A DNA stretch of 64,000 nucleotides from NCBI GenBank assembly GCA_016713875.1, contig JADJOI010000003.1, positions 1,674,001-1,738,000 of the forward strand. Reading direction: 5' to 3'. The first letter of the stretch is position 1. Each line of letters opens with the position of its first letter. The stretch is from Flavobacteriales bacterium. GTDB taxonomy: Bacteria; Bacteroidota; Bacteroidia; Flavobacteriales_F; PHOS-HE28. The notes under the pieces were generated by a model. That model searched no databases. It was not told the origin of the DNA and saw only the letters and a list, made by a program, of their open reading frames with translations. Below, one piece after another: positions 8,339 to 16,231 of the stretch. A program made the position numbers and the translations under genes.

Positions 8339-8689
8339 TCAGTTGTTCGGTGCACCGGCGTTCACCCAGGCTTCGATCCTGCGTCGGTCACAATCGGGGA
8401 GCAGGCCGGTGGACGGCATGGGCGAAGGGTTCCCCTGGACGGCGCGCGCTACGAGCGCCCCGGCATCCGCAGCGGCCTTGATGCCCGCATAGCTGCCGAG
8501 GTCCGGGGTCTGCGCACCGGCCACATGACAGCCGGGCACCGCACAATTCCCCTGGATCAGGGGCTGCACCGTGCCGGAGAAGGTGACGTTGGTGACGTCG
8601 CAGAACCGGTTCGGGTACAACTCCTCCTCCACATCGTAATAGCAGCCGCCCAGGGCCAGGGCGAGCAGGGCGGTCATCAGGGTGCGCAT
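8339..8689 (-). CDS. small cytochrome c-like lipoprotein
   Basis: 116 aa. Lipoprotein signal MRTLMTALLALALGGC with lipobox LGGC (C16), then one cytochrome-like domain with the spaced heme motif NCAVPGCH (CX4CH, about residues 49-56) and a C-terminal MPSTGLLPDC plus WVNAGAPNN. The C-terminal half resembles the distal methionine region of small c-type domains. It overlaps the upstream gene by one base (8689). Likely a lipid-anchored periplasmic or surface electron-transfer protein, though heme attachment to CX4CH is inferred. Confidence 0.7.
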   Translation of the reverse strand: MRTLMTALLALALGGCYYDVEEELYPNRFCDVTNVTFSGTVQPLIQGNCAVPGCHVAGAQTPDLGSYAGIKAAADAGALVARAVQGNPSPMPSTGLLPDCDRRRIEAWVNAGAPNN

Positions 8690-9432
8690 CAGTTGTTCGG
8701 GGCTCCGTCCTGGATCCAGATGAGGAACTTGTCAATGTCGCACTGGGGCAGCATGGGGCCCGTAGGCGGCATCGGGATGCCCAGCGGGTCATGGGTCACC
8801 GATGCGGCCAGGGTGCCGTCCAGCGCTAAGGTGCTGAGCACAGCATGGGTACCGAGGTTGATCCCACCTTGTGGATTGGCACCGCCGTGGCATCCACCGC
8901 ATCGTTGTTGCACCAGAGGCACGATCGTTCCGGCATACGTGACATTCGTCGTATCGCAGACGGCCGAGCAGCTATTGTACTGGGCGCCCTGCAGGATCCA
9001 GGTCTGGATAAGGTCGATCTGTTCCTGCGACAGGCCGTTCTGGCCCGGTGGTGGCATCACCTTGTCCGGATCGGTCTCGGTGAGCGCTTCGTACATGTCC
9101 CCGTTCTGCACGATGCCACTGTTCATCAGGGACGTGAAGGTCGTGATCTCGATCCAATCGTTGTCGTCGGTGGCCTGGTCATGGCAACCGGGAACCGCAC
9201 AGTTGCTGATCAACAACGGCAGGACCTGCTGCTGGAAGTACACCACATTGGAGTCGCAGGGTACATCCACGCCACCGTTCCCGACATCGTCCACCAGCGG
9301 CGCGATGGGCGGTTCGTGCTTGCACCCGGGCAGCAGGAGCAGGATGGCCGCGGCGAACGCGAACAGCACCCCCACGGTGAGGACCTGTTCGGTGCGCGGC
9401 TTGGGACTTCCGGGAGGGGGAGGCATTTCCAT
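8689..9432 (-). CDS. di-domain cytochrome c-like lipoprotein
   Basis: 247 aa; membrane/lipoprotein leader (LTVGVLFAFAAAILLLLPGC, lipobox cysteine near residue 37), then two cytochrome-like modules: the first with NCAVPGCH (CX4CH, about 78-85) and the second with RCGGCHGG (CXXCH, about 176-183). Each is followed by a proline/methionine-rich loop (VMPPPGQNGL; IPMPPTGPML) that could supply the axial methionine. The C-terminus QDGAPNN matches that of the next gene, so the two are paralogous. First gene of the minus-strand operon running to 6312. Confidence 0.75.
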   Translation of the reverse strand: MEMPPPPGSPKPRTEQVLTVGVLFAFAAAILLLLPGCKHEPPIAPLVDDVGNGGVDVPCDSNVVYFQQQVLPLLISNCAVPGCHDQATDDNDWIEITTFTSLMNSGIVQNGDMYEALTETDPDKVMPPPGQNGLSQEQIDLIQTWILQGAQYNSCSAVCDTTNVTYAGTIVPLVQQRCGGCHGGANPQGGINLGTHAVLSTLALDGTLAASVTHDPLGIPMPPTGPMLPQCDIDKFLIWIQDGAPNN

Positions 9433-9617
9433 CGGATCGTTGAGCTTCGCGAAGCTACTTCACGCTCTCGACCCTCACCGAGCCCATGGCGACGAAGCGG
9501 GCGATCCATCGGAGGTGTGATGGGCCCCGGACCAGGAGCAGCGCAGTGACGGCGAGTGGGCGGAACATGACCGGCCTCGAACTTACGGCTGTGCGCTGCG
9601 CCCTCGCAGGCCGGCGC

Positions 9618-9625
9618 TATCTTCG
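9618..9625 (+). promoter_or_regulatory. -7 element of the tRNA-Ser promoter
   Basis: TATCTTCG, matching the Bacteroidota -7 pattern TAnnTTTG with one change (C for T), 10 nt upstream of the tRNA 5' end. No clear -33 TTTG box was seen. Confidence 0.5.
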
Positions 9626-9635
9626 CGGCCCGTTC

Positions 9636-9725
9636 GGAGAGGTGCCAGAGTGGTCGAATGGGCCTGACTCGAAATCAGGTGTGCCCTTCGGGGTACCGGG
9701 GGTTCGAATCCCTCCCTCTCCGCCA
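9636..9725 (+). tRNA. tRNA-Ser(CGA)
   Basis: 90-nt gene with all elements: acceptor stem GGAGAGG (9636-9642) pairing with CCTCTCC (9715-9721), discriminator G 9722 and encoded CCA (9723-9725). Anticodon stem CCTGA/TCAGG (9663-9667/9675-9679) closes loop CTCGAAA, anticodon CGA at 9670-9672, reading UCG codons. A long variable arm and the TTCGAAT T-loop fit class II tRNA-Ser. The 3' end is the head of a tandem repeat array. Confidence 0.96.
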
Positions 9726-10161
9726 AGCCGCCCCGCGAAAGCGGGGCGTGTTCGTTCCGGGCAGCGAGGCGAGCTTGCTCGGCCGAGCGGACCGGGACGA
9801 ACACCAGCCCGCGCAGCGGGTGTGGCTTGAAGCCTTCCCCATCACGGGATGCGCAGCCATCCCTCCCTCTCCGCCAAGCCGCCCCGCGATAGCGGGGCGT
9901 GTTCGTTCCGGGTAGCGAGGCGAGCTTGCTCGGCCGAGCGGACCGGGACGAACACCAGCCCATGCAGCGGGCGCGGCTTGAAGCCTTCCCCATCACGGGA
10001 TGCGCAGCCATCCCTCCCTCTCCGCCAAGCCGCCCCGCGATAGCGGGGCGTGTTCGTTCCTGGCAGCGAAGCGAGCTTGCTCGGCCGAGCGGACCGGGAT
10101 GAACACCAGCCCGCGCAGCGGGCGCGGCTTGAGGCCTCCCCCGATCGGGATGCGCAGCCAT
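9710..10161 (+). repeat. three tandem ~151-bp units, each starting with the tRNA-Ser 3' end
   Basis: Units 9710-9860, 9861-10011 and 10012-10161. Each begins with the identical 16-nt tRNA tail CCCTCCCTCTCCGCCA, then a GNRA-type or related hairpin CGCCCCGC-GAAA-GCGGGGCG (loop GATA in units 2 and 3), then a long imperfect hairpin with arms GTGTTCGTTCCGG and CCGGGACGAACAC, and ends with GGGATGCGCAGCCAT. Units 1 and 2 differ at about six positions; unit 3 is more diverged at its 3' side and one base shorter. Unit 1 overlaps the real tRNA. Open frames across the array are artefacts of the repeat. Confidence 0.93.
9729..9748 (+). terminator. hairpin directly after tRNA-Ser
   Basis: CGCCCCGC (9729-9736), loop GAAA, GCGGGGCG (9741-9748), followed by TGTTCGTT. 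A stable GNRA-capped stem placed 3 nt after the CCA; it probably ends or helps process the tRNA transcript, and is copied in units 2 and 3. Confidence 0.6.
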
Positions 10162-10227
10162 GCCTCATGATCTGCCGAAGGGCTGCGCAACGCCTACGGC
10201 AAGGGCACTCCCGCCCGCCGTGCTCTG

Positions 10228-11316
10228 TCAGGGTCGGACGCGGCCGAAGTTGATGCTCACGGACACAAAGGGGATCCCAACGAAGACGTCCTCGCGGAGG
10301 TCCTCGTTGTTCACGAATGAAAGATCCACGGCGACGCGACGGCTCACGAAGCGCAGGCCGGCCGACCACCACACGCGATCGCGACCATCCGTGTGCACCA
10401 GCCAGTTGTCCGTCACCACCCAGAGCTTGGGGATCACGCGGACCGCAACGGCGAGCGCGTAGGAAGGACGGGGTTCCCAGCCATCCCACTCGTGGTAGCG
10501 CACGCCGGCGGAGAAGGTCCCGTGGAAGCGCTCGGTGCCCAAGGTGAGCAGGCCGTGCCCCGCGAAAAGGCCTTGCCGGACCTTGCCATCATCGAACCGG
10601 TTGAAGGGGGCGGGGATCTCGTACGGTGTATTGCTGTAAAGGCCGGCGGCGCCCAGATGCAAATGCGGCGTGACGGACCAGCCGGTGCGCGCGCCCACGA
10701 CCACGCCCGGGGCATTGGGGGAGAACGAGAGCAGCGAACTGACCTCCAGACCGCCAAAGACCTCCAGGTGATCGATGGGGGCCACATGCACGGATTGAAC
10801 GGCCAGCCAGGTGTTGCGGTAGGAATGCTCACCGCGCCGCACGGGCAATGCGGACAGGGCCAGGGTGTATCGTGTCCGGTGCCGGTCGCGGAACCAACGC
10901 GAACTGTCCGGGACCGTTGCCCGTGCTGACCGACGCGTCCGAGGGGGATCGACGGTGGATCCCGGCCGTGACGGTGCGGGAAGGGTCCGGTCGATCCGTT
11001 CCATGCGCTCGACGCGCTGCAACGGGACCTCCACCACGCCGAAGGCATCGGTGCGCACACGAATGGCCCCGGCCACCGGATCGAGCAGTTCGCCTTGGAG
11101 CACCGTTCCGTCGTTCAGCTCGATCCGGTACAGGCTTCGCGTGGTGTCCGGTTGGGCCGCGCACATCAGTGAGCAGGCCAGGGCGAAGACGAGCAGGCCG
11201 GACCTGAACCCGGAGATGGGCCACCATCGCGAGCGAAGCAGCCCGGCAACGCGGGCCCGAGCGGCGCGGACCGGCCTGGATCCAGGAACGGCCAAGGGTC
11301 GCGTGAGGGAGGGCAT
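10228..11316 (-). CDS. predicted outer-membrane beta-barrel protein with N-terminal extra domain
   Basis: 362 aa. A hydrophobic segment at about residues 37-54 (SGLLVFALACSLMCAAQ) looks like a signal peptide with an unusually long basic N-terminus, so the true start may be internal. Next comes a small strand-rich module (YRIELNDGTVLQGELL, about 62-77) reminiscent of ribosome-maturation/SH3-like surface modules, then a barrel of alternating strands ending in SVSINFGRVRP. The barrel half aligns by eye with the protein at 40052-40876 (shared SAxP, TxNW, RFxxRxxAxD and VGxPxV landmarks). A -7 element TACTTTTG lies only 3 nt upstream of the ATG. Function unknown. Confidence 0.75.
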   Translation of the reverse strand: MPSLTRPLAVPGSRPVRAARARVAGLLRSRWWPISGFRSGLLVFALACSLMCAAQPDTTRSLYRIELNDGTVLQGELLDPVAGAIRVRTDAFGVVEVPLQRVERMERIDRTLPAPSRPGSTVDPPRTRRSARATVPDSSRWFRDRHRTRYTLALSALPVRRGEHSYRNTWLAVQSVHVAPIDHLEVFGGLEVSSLLSFSPNAPGVVVGARTGWSVTPHLHLGAAGLYSNTPYEIPAPFNRFDDGKVRQGLFAGHGLLTLGTERFHGTFSAGVRYHEWDGWEPRPSYALAVAVRVIPKLWVVTDNWLVHTDGRDRVWWSAGLRFVSRRVAVDLSFVNNEDLREDVFVGIPFVSVSINFGRVRP

Positions 11317-11319
11317 ATT

Positions 11320-11327
11320 CAAAAGTA
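11320..11327 (-). promoter_or_regulatory. -7 promoter element, minus strand
   Basis: TACTTTTG on the minus strand fits TAnnTTTG exactly. It is 3 nt from the annotated ATG at 11316, so either the mRNA is leaderless or translation begins further inside. Confidence 0.45.
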
Positions 11328-11382
11328 GGTACCTTTCACCGCCTCGGACCGCCATGTCCTCAGGGTCTTCCTCGTCCCGTTG

Positions 11383-12705
11383 ATGAAGCGCAACCGCCGC
11401 GTACACGCCGTCCGGGCCCTCCTTGTTCTGTTGCCCCTGGCTTGTGGCTCCGCACAGCCGGCCATGGACGCCCTGAGCCCGGAGTACTACGTGCCGCGCA
11501 CGGTGCAGTACCGGGACGAGGTCTTCGATCCCTTGATCCGAACGGTCCAGTGCTTCAAGGCAGGCTTTGAGCTGGGCGCACCCGTGATCGAACTGGGCAG
11601 TACCGAGGCCGTGGAGCTGCGCTTCGACGACCTCCGCACCACCACGCTCGATCTTTCCTATACGATCGAGCACTGCAATGCGGATTGGACACCCAGCGAC
11701 CTGGCCAAGGGGCAGTACATCGACGGCGCCTTCATCGACCTGGTCCGGGCGCCGCGCATGAGCTTCAACACCCTGCAGCCGTTCTTCCACTACGACCTTC
11801 AGGTGCCCAACCCCATGATGCGGCCCACGCGCTCGGGCAACTACATCCTGAAGGTGTTCCAGAGCGGCGATGGATCCGCTGTGATGGTGACCCGTCGCTT
11901 CCTGGTGGTGGAGAAGCTGATCGGCATCGAAGCACGGGTGATGGCCAGCCGAGACGTCCAGGTCCGCGACATCGCCCAGCAGGTGGACATCACGGTGCGG
12001 ACGAACGACCTGACGGTGATCGACCCCTTCGGTGACATCAAGGTGGCCGTGCTGCAGAACCTGAACTGGAACGATGTGCGCACGGGGTTGAAACCCCGCT
12101 TCATCAGGAACAACGAGCTGATCTACGATCATCCGCCCGAGGCCCAGTTCATGGGGGGCAACGAGTTCCGCAACTTCGAGATCAAGAACCTGCGCTTCCC
12201 CTCCCTGCGAGTGGCCAGCATCCGCACCGGGCAGGACCTGATGGAGGCCGTGCTGGCCGATGAGCCCTCCAGGCACATCCGCGTGTACCTGGAGCAGCCG
12301 GACGTGAACGGCCGATACCTCGTGCGCAACGACGATGTGGACGGAGACCCCACCGGCGCCGATTATGTGAACGTGGTCTTCGGCCTGCCGATGGACGCCC
12401 CTCTTCCCGGGGGTGATGTGTACGTGGTGGGCGGCTTCAGCGACTTCGTTTGCCGGAAAGAGCTCCGGATGCAGTACGTGCCCGACCGCAAGCGGTACAT
12501 GCTGGTGGCCCCGCTCAAGCAGGGGTTCTATGACTACCAGTTCGCCTGGCTGCCCCAAGGAGCTCACCTGCCCGACCTCACCCGGCTGGAGGGTAGCCAC
12601 TTCCAGACCGAGAACGACTATCTGGTGCTGGTGTACCTGCGCGACCACCAGCAGCGCTGCGATCGGCTGGTAGGCGCGCGTTTCGTGAACAGCCGGCGCG
12701 GCTGA
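11383..12705 (+). CDS. type IX secretion system plug protein (DUF5103 domain)
   Basis: 440 aa. Signal peptide with ACGSAQPAM after a hydrophobic core, then the full DUF5103 architecture: YYVPRTVQYRDEVFDP, FDDL...LSYTIEHCNADWTPSDL, QYIDGAF, SGNYILKVF, the QMGGNEFRNFEIKNLR-like segment (FMGGNEFRNFEIKNLRFPS near 250-268) and a C-terminal Ig-like part GFYDYQFAWLP. In T9SS the plug protein closes the SprA translocon from the periplasmic/surface side when it is not engaged. ATG at 11383 follows a TTG in the same frame. Its presence agrees with the many T9SS cargo proteins in this window. Confidence 0.9.
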   Translation: MKRNRRVHAVRALLVLLPLACGSAQPAMDALSPEYYVPRTVQYRDEVFDPLIRTVQCFKAGFELGAPVIELGSTEAVELRFDDLRTTTLDLSYTIEHCNADWTPSDLAKGQYIDGAFIDLVRAPRMSFNTLQPFFHYDLQVPNPMMRPTRSGNYILKVFQSGDGSAVMVTRRFLVVEKLIGIEARVMASRDVQVRDIAQQVDITVRTNDLTVIDPFGDIKVAVLQNLNWNDVRTGLKPRFIRNNELIYDHPPEAQFMGGNEFRNFEIKNLRFPSLRVASIRTGQDLMEAVLADEPSRHIRVYLEQPDVNGRYLVRNDDVDGDPTGADYVNVVFGLPMDAPLPGGDVYVVGGFSDFVCRKELRMQYVPDRKRYMLVAPLKQGFYDYQFAWLPQGAHLPDLTRLEGSHFQTENDYLVLVYLRDHQQRCDRLVGARFVNSRRG

Positions 12706-12708
12706 GCC

Positions 12709-13740
12709 TCACGGCACCACCAGGCGGCGGACCCCAAGACCATCCACCTGCAGGATGATGACACCGGTGCATGCAGGCACCGCGACCGTGGCCTGCGGAC
12801 GACCATCGGCGAGCAGCCGCCCCGTGGCATCCAGCACACGGTAGCTGGCGACGTCTGGGGGCAGGCCCTGGAACCGCAGTGAACGACCGTCCGCCGTGAG
12901 CGAAACCGAGAAGTCCTCGGATACCGGGGCGCCGGGCACTGCCGTGGCGCAATCGGCCAGGTCGAAGAGGATGACCTGGTCGTTGCCCCCACTGGGGATG
13001 CAAATGCGGTCGTGCACGGTATCGAAATCGATGTCGGCCGGCTGGTTCAGGTTCGGCACCATCAGGTCATCGAACAGCGGGGAGATGATGCCCCACTCGA
13101 AGCGGGAGATGCGGTTCGGGCTCCAGGAGGAGATCACCACCAGGCCGTGGCATTCGATCGTGATGCCATCGATGCTGCCCACGCCGGTACTGACCGAACC
13201 CGTGATGGAAGCGGTGGAACGGTCGTAGCCACGCACGATGGCACCCGGCCCCCAATAGGCCACCAGCAGCACGTCGTTCACCGGTTCGTACACGATGCCG
13301 TTCGGTGTGCCGCCCGTGCTCGCCACCCAGGTGGTGAAGGTCGCCGTGGAGGGTTCCAAACGGAAGACCTTCTGCCCGCTGAAATCGGTGACGTACAGGT
13401 AGTGCCCGTCGGTCGTGATCCCGTTCAGGAAGCCACCTCCTGTGTTGAGGTCGAAGACCTGCGAACCATCGGCGAGCAGGAATCCCTTCACACGTCCGCC
13501 GCTGCAGGCGTACAAGGTGTCGCCCAGGATCTCGAGGCCATAGGGGTCGGGGCTGACGCTGGCGAAGGGGGTCACGACGCCGGCCTGGTCCCGTTGCTTG
13601 ATGGTGCCATCGCCCAAGTTGCTCACGAAGTAGCGTTCGCCGACCGGGTCATGTTCCACGCTCTCGGGGCTGTTGTACTGGGCGAGGACGGAGACGGTGA
13701 GGCCGAGCCAAGGAGCGAGCAGAAGGATCCGCAGGTTCAT
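12709..13740 (-). CDS. secreted beta-propeller (SMP-30/NHL-like) protein with T9SS-like C-terminus
   Basis: 343 aa. Signal peptide MNLRILLLAPWLGLTVSVLAQ, then repeated propeller blades with GLEILGDTLYAC, FLNGITTDGHYLYVTDF, GTPNGIVYEPVNDVLLVAYW and PADIDFDTVHDRICIP motifs, typical of NHL/SMP-30 folds. The final about 70 residues (SVSLTADGRSLRF, YRVLDATGRLLADGR, GVIILQVDGLGVRRLVV) have the pattern of a T9SS sorting domain, although the usual YPNP is missing. Likely a secreted or surface protein of unknown ligand. It is convergent with the plug gene (3-nt gap). Confidence 0.82.
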   Translation of the reverse strand: MNLRILLLAPWLGLTVSVLAQYNSPESVEHDPVGERYFVSNLGDGTIKQRDQAGVVTPFASVSPDPYGLEILGDTLYACSGGRVKGFLLADGSQVFDLNTGGGFLNGITTDGHYLYVTDFSGQKVFRLEPSTATFTTWVASTGGTPNGIVYEPVNDVLLVAYWGPGAIVRGYDRSTASITGSVSTGVGSIDGITIECHGLVVISSWSPNRISRFEWGIISPLFDDLMVPNLNQPADIDFDTVHDRICIPSGGNDQVILFDLADCATAVPGAPVSEDFSVSLTADGRSLRFQGLPPDVASYRVLDATGRLLADGRPQATVAVPACTGVIILQVDGLGVRRLVVP

Positions 13741-13793
13741 GGGGCCAAGCTATTCGATCCGTGGACGTGCACCGGGAGCCCCTCCGGGCACGT

Positions 13794-13801
13794 TATCCTT
13801 G
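13794..13801 (+). promoter_or_regulatory. -7 promoter element for apaG
   Basis: TATCCTTG, one mismatch to TAnnTTTG, 7 nt before the apaG ATG at 13809. Confidence 0.4.
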
Positions 13802-13808
13802 CACCCAG

Positions 13809-14195
13809 ATGCCCACGACGGTCACCAACGGGATCCGTGTCAGCGTGAAGGTGCGCTTCGCCGCAGAGGCCAGCGACCCGAAGCTGGGCCGATTCCTGTT
13901 CGCGTACCGCATCACGATCGCCAATGAGGGCCAGCACACCGTTCAGTTGCTCCGGCGCCGCTGGACGATCTGGGACAGCCTGGGGCCGGTGCGCACGGTG
14001 GAAGGTCCGGGCGTGGTCGGTGAAACACCGGTGCTCCGACCGGGCGGACAGTTCACCTACAGCAGCCAGTGCGACCTGCGCAGCGGCCTCGGCCGCATGG
14101 TGGGCACGTACACGATGCAGGACCACGACAACGGCGAGCGCTTCGCGGTGGAGGTTCCGGAATTCCTCCTGCGGTATCCGTTCCTGGCCAACTAA
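13809..14195 (+). CDS. apaG: ApaG domain protein
   Basis: 128 aa spanning the whole ApaG fold (fibronectin III-like). Diagnostic segments: GIRVSVKVRF, RFLFAYRITIANEG (about residues 26-39), VQLLRRRWTIWDS, GEGVVGETPVLRPGG-type turn (GVVGETPVLRPGGQFTYSS, about 71-89) and GTYTMQDHDNGERFAVEVPEF near the end. ApaG proteins are small cytosolic proteins linked to Co2+/Mg2+ resistance and diadenosine tetraphosphate metabolism; the exact role is unsettled. ATG at 13809 gives the usual family length. Confidence 0.95.
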   Translation: MPTTVTNGIRVSVKVRFAAEASDPKLGRFLFAYRITIANEGQHTVQLLRRRWTIWDSLGPVRTVEGPGVVGETPVLRPGGQFTYSSQCDLRSGLGRMVGTYTMQDHDNGERFAVEVPEFLLRYPFLAN

Positions 14196-14216
14196 TAGTC
14201 GGTCCGCCGGTGAACC

Positions 14217-14224
14217 TACCTTTG
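14217..14224 (+). promoter_or_regulatory. consensus -7 promoter element
   Basis: TACCTTTG, a perfect TAnnTTTG, 20 nt before the ATG at 14245. Confidence 0.55.
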
Positions 14225-14244
14225 TACGCGTTGAACATCCCCTG

Positions 14245-14538
14245 ATGATCCGACCGTTCCTACGTATCGCTGTTCCCCTCCTGATGGCGTTGGCGCTGGT
14301 CGTATTTCCGGGTTCGATCCACGCGGCGGACCGGCTACTGGCGGAACTGCACATGGATAGCGGCCAGCTGCCCGCGGCCGAGGAGGAGGTGGGGCATGCC
14401 GGTGCGGTCACCCTGCTCACGAACGGTCCTTTGGACTTTTCCCACCGACGCATCGTCGCTCTTCTGGGCCACCAAGCGGTGGAGCAGCTCACCGAGGGCA
14501 TCCGGCGCATCCACGTGCCACCGCCCAAGAACGGCTGA
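14245..14538 (+). CDS. small secreted or membrane hypothetical protein
   Basis: 97 aa with an N-terminal hydrophobic segment (MIRPFLRIAVPLLMALALVV, then FPGSIHAAD), which looks like a signal peptide cleaved after IHA. The rest is soluble with no recognisable motif. ATG at 14245 is supported by a perfect -7 element 20 nt upstream and by the signal peptide. Family not recognised. Confidence 0.6.
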   Translation: MIRPFLRIAVPLLMALALVVFPGSIHAADRLLAELHMDSGQLPAAEEEVGHAGAVTLLTNGPLDFSHRRIVALLGHQAVEQLTEGIRRIHVPPPKNG

Positions 14539-14624
14539 CATCGGCGCACCAGTAGCGCCAGACCCTGCTTAGCACAGGGCTATCGTTCGTGCCATCTCAC
14601 TTTCAGATCCCTACATCCATCCCC

Positions 14625-16205
14625 ATGGGAACCAACTCGTTCCGTCATTTCCGGTCCGACCTGCCTGCCTCGTTGGTGGTCTTTCTGGTCGCCGTCCCTC
14701 TCTGCCTGGGCATCGCGCTCGCCAGCGGCGCCCCGCTCATCAGTGGCCTCATCGCAGGCATCATCGGAGGCATCGTCGTCGGTTTGATCAGTGGTTCGAA
14801 CCTCGGGGTCAGCGGTCCAGCAGCGGGTCTCGCGGCCATCGTCCTCGGGTCCATCACACAATTAGGATCGTTCCCGCTGTTCCTGACTGCGGTGGTGTTG
14901 GCCGGCCTGATCCAGATCGCCTTGGGCTTTCTGCGCGCTGGGGTCATCGCCTACTACTTCCCGAACAGCGTGATCAAAGGCATGTTGGCGGGCATCGGGG
15001 TGATCATCATCCTTAAGCAGATCCCGCACGCCGTGGGAGATGACAAGGACTGGATGGGTGACATGGGCTTCGATCAGAGCGACAAACTCAACACCTTCCA
15101 GGAACTCTGGTACGCACTTCAGAACCCCACCCTGGGGGCAGTGGTCATCACACTGGCCTGCCTCGCTGTGATGATCCTGTGGGACCTTCCGTTCATCAGG
15201 CGCATCAAGGCCCTGTCCTTTGTGCCCGGTCCGTTGCTGGCCGTCATCCTGGGCACCATCATGGCGCGCCTCTTCGAAGGGCATCCGGACCTTGCGCTGG
15301 GTGGCGATCACTTGGTGCGCCTGCCTGACCTTTCCAACGGGCTTTCGGCCGCGCTGACCTTTCCCGATCCCTCGGGCCTCACCAACGGAGCGGTCTGGAC
15401 GATCGCGCTCACCATGGCCATCGTGGCCAGCATCGAGACCCTGCTCTGCGTGGAGGCCACGGATAAGCTCGACACCGAAAAGCGCGTGACACCGACGAAC
15501 CTCGAATTGAAGGCGCAAGGCCTGGGCAATGCGCTCAGTGGACTGCTCGGCGGCCTGCCCATCACGCAGGTGATCGTGCGCAGCTCGGCGAACATCCAGA
15601 GCGGGGCGCGCACCAAGCTGAGCGCTGTGCTTCACGGGGTGCTGATCCTCCTGAGCGTGCTGCTGATACCAGTCCTCATGAACATGATCCCACTTGCGAG
15701 CCTCGCGGCCATCCTGCTCATCACCGGTTACAAACTGGCGAAGCCCGCGCTCTTCAAGGACTTGTTCGCGCAGGGCTGGTACATCTTCATCCCCTTCATC
15801 GTCACGGTCCTCGGCGTAGTGTTCATCGACCTGCTCAAGGGTGTGGCGCTTGGCATGAGCGTGGGGATCTTCTTCGTGCTCCGCAACAGCTACCTCACAC
15901 CGTTCCATGTGGTGGAAGGCCACGACGCCGATGGCCCGGTGCGAAGGATCACCTTGAGCGAAGAGGTCACCTTCTTCAATAAGGCCAGCATACAGCGCAC
16001 GCTGGCCGAACTGCCGAAAGGCACGCACCTGGTACTGGACGCCAGCTCCACGATGAATCTTGATCCCGATGTGCTCGAGATCATCCACGAGGCCAAACAG
16101 CGGGAACAGGAACGAGGTGTGAAGATCGACCTGGTCGGCGTGAAGCCCCCCAGAAAACGTAGTACCAAAGAACTGATCGAATCGGTGGTGGGGCGGAATG
16201 CCTGA
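14625..16205 (+). CDS. SulP family inorganic anion transporter (first of two)
   Basis: 526 aa. Starts with FRHFRSDLPASLVVFLVAVPLCLG, the typical opening of Bacteroidota SulP proteins, followed by about 10-12 membrane helices and the SulP signature region NLGVSGPAAGLAAIVLG (about residues 61-77). The C-terminus (about 430-526, with LVLDASSTMNLDPDVLEII) is STAS-like. Members move bicarbonate, sulfate or other anions. A beta-carbonic anhydrase follows after 26 bp, which favours bicarbonate; this is inference from context. ATG at 14625 was preferred to GTG at 14589 because the conserved family start lies just after it. Confidence 0.92.
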   Translation: MGTNSFRHFRSDLPASLVVFLVAVPLCLGIALASGAPLISGLIAGIIGGIVVGLISGSNLGVSGPAAGLAAIVLGSITQLGSFPLFLTAVVLAGLIQIALGFLRAGVIAYYFPNSVIKGMLAGIGVIIILKQIPHAVGDDKDWMGDMGFDQSDKLNTFQELWYALQNPTLGAVVITLACLAVMILWDLPFIRRIKALSFVPGPLLAVILGTIMARLFEGHPDLALGGDHLVRLPDLSNGLSAALTFPDPSGLTNGAVWTIALTMAIVASIETLLCVEATDKLDTEKRVTPTNLELKAQGLGNALSGLLGGLPITQVIVRSSANIQSGARTKLSAVLHGVLILLSVLLIPVLMNMIPLASLAAILLITGYKLAKPALFKDLFAQGWYIFIPFIVTVLGVVFIDLLKGVALGMSVGIFFVLRNSYLTPFHVVEGHDADGPVRRITLSEEVTFFNKASIQRTLAELPKGTHLVLDASSTMNLDPDVLEIIHEAKQREQERGVKIDLVGVKPPRKRSTKELIESVVGRNA

Positions 16206-16231
16206 AGCCGATCAATAGACCCATACATCAT

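Noticed and set aside
9710..10161. Regular tandem units suggested a CRISPR-like array
   Set aside because: Units are direct, nearly identical and contiguous over 151 bp with no variable spacers and no cas genes.
9675..10190. Several short frames over the tRNA-tail units
   Set aside because: All are generated by the repeat itself and resemble the frames that appear at such repeats generally; no start signal or known domain.
10228..12648. Very long minus-strand frame through the plug gene
   Set aside because: The part beyond 11316 is antisense to the clear DUF5103 coding sequence.
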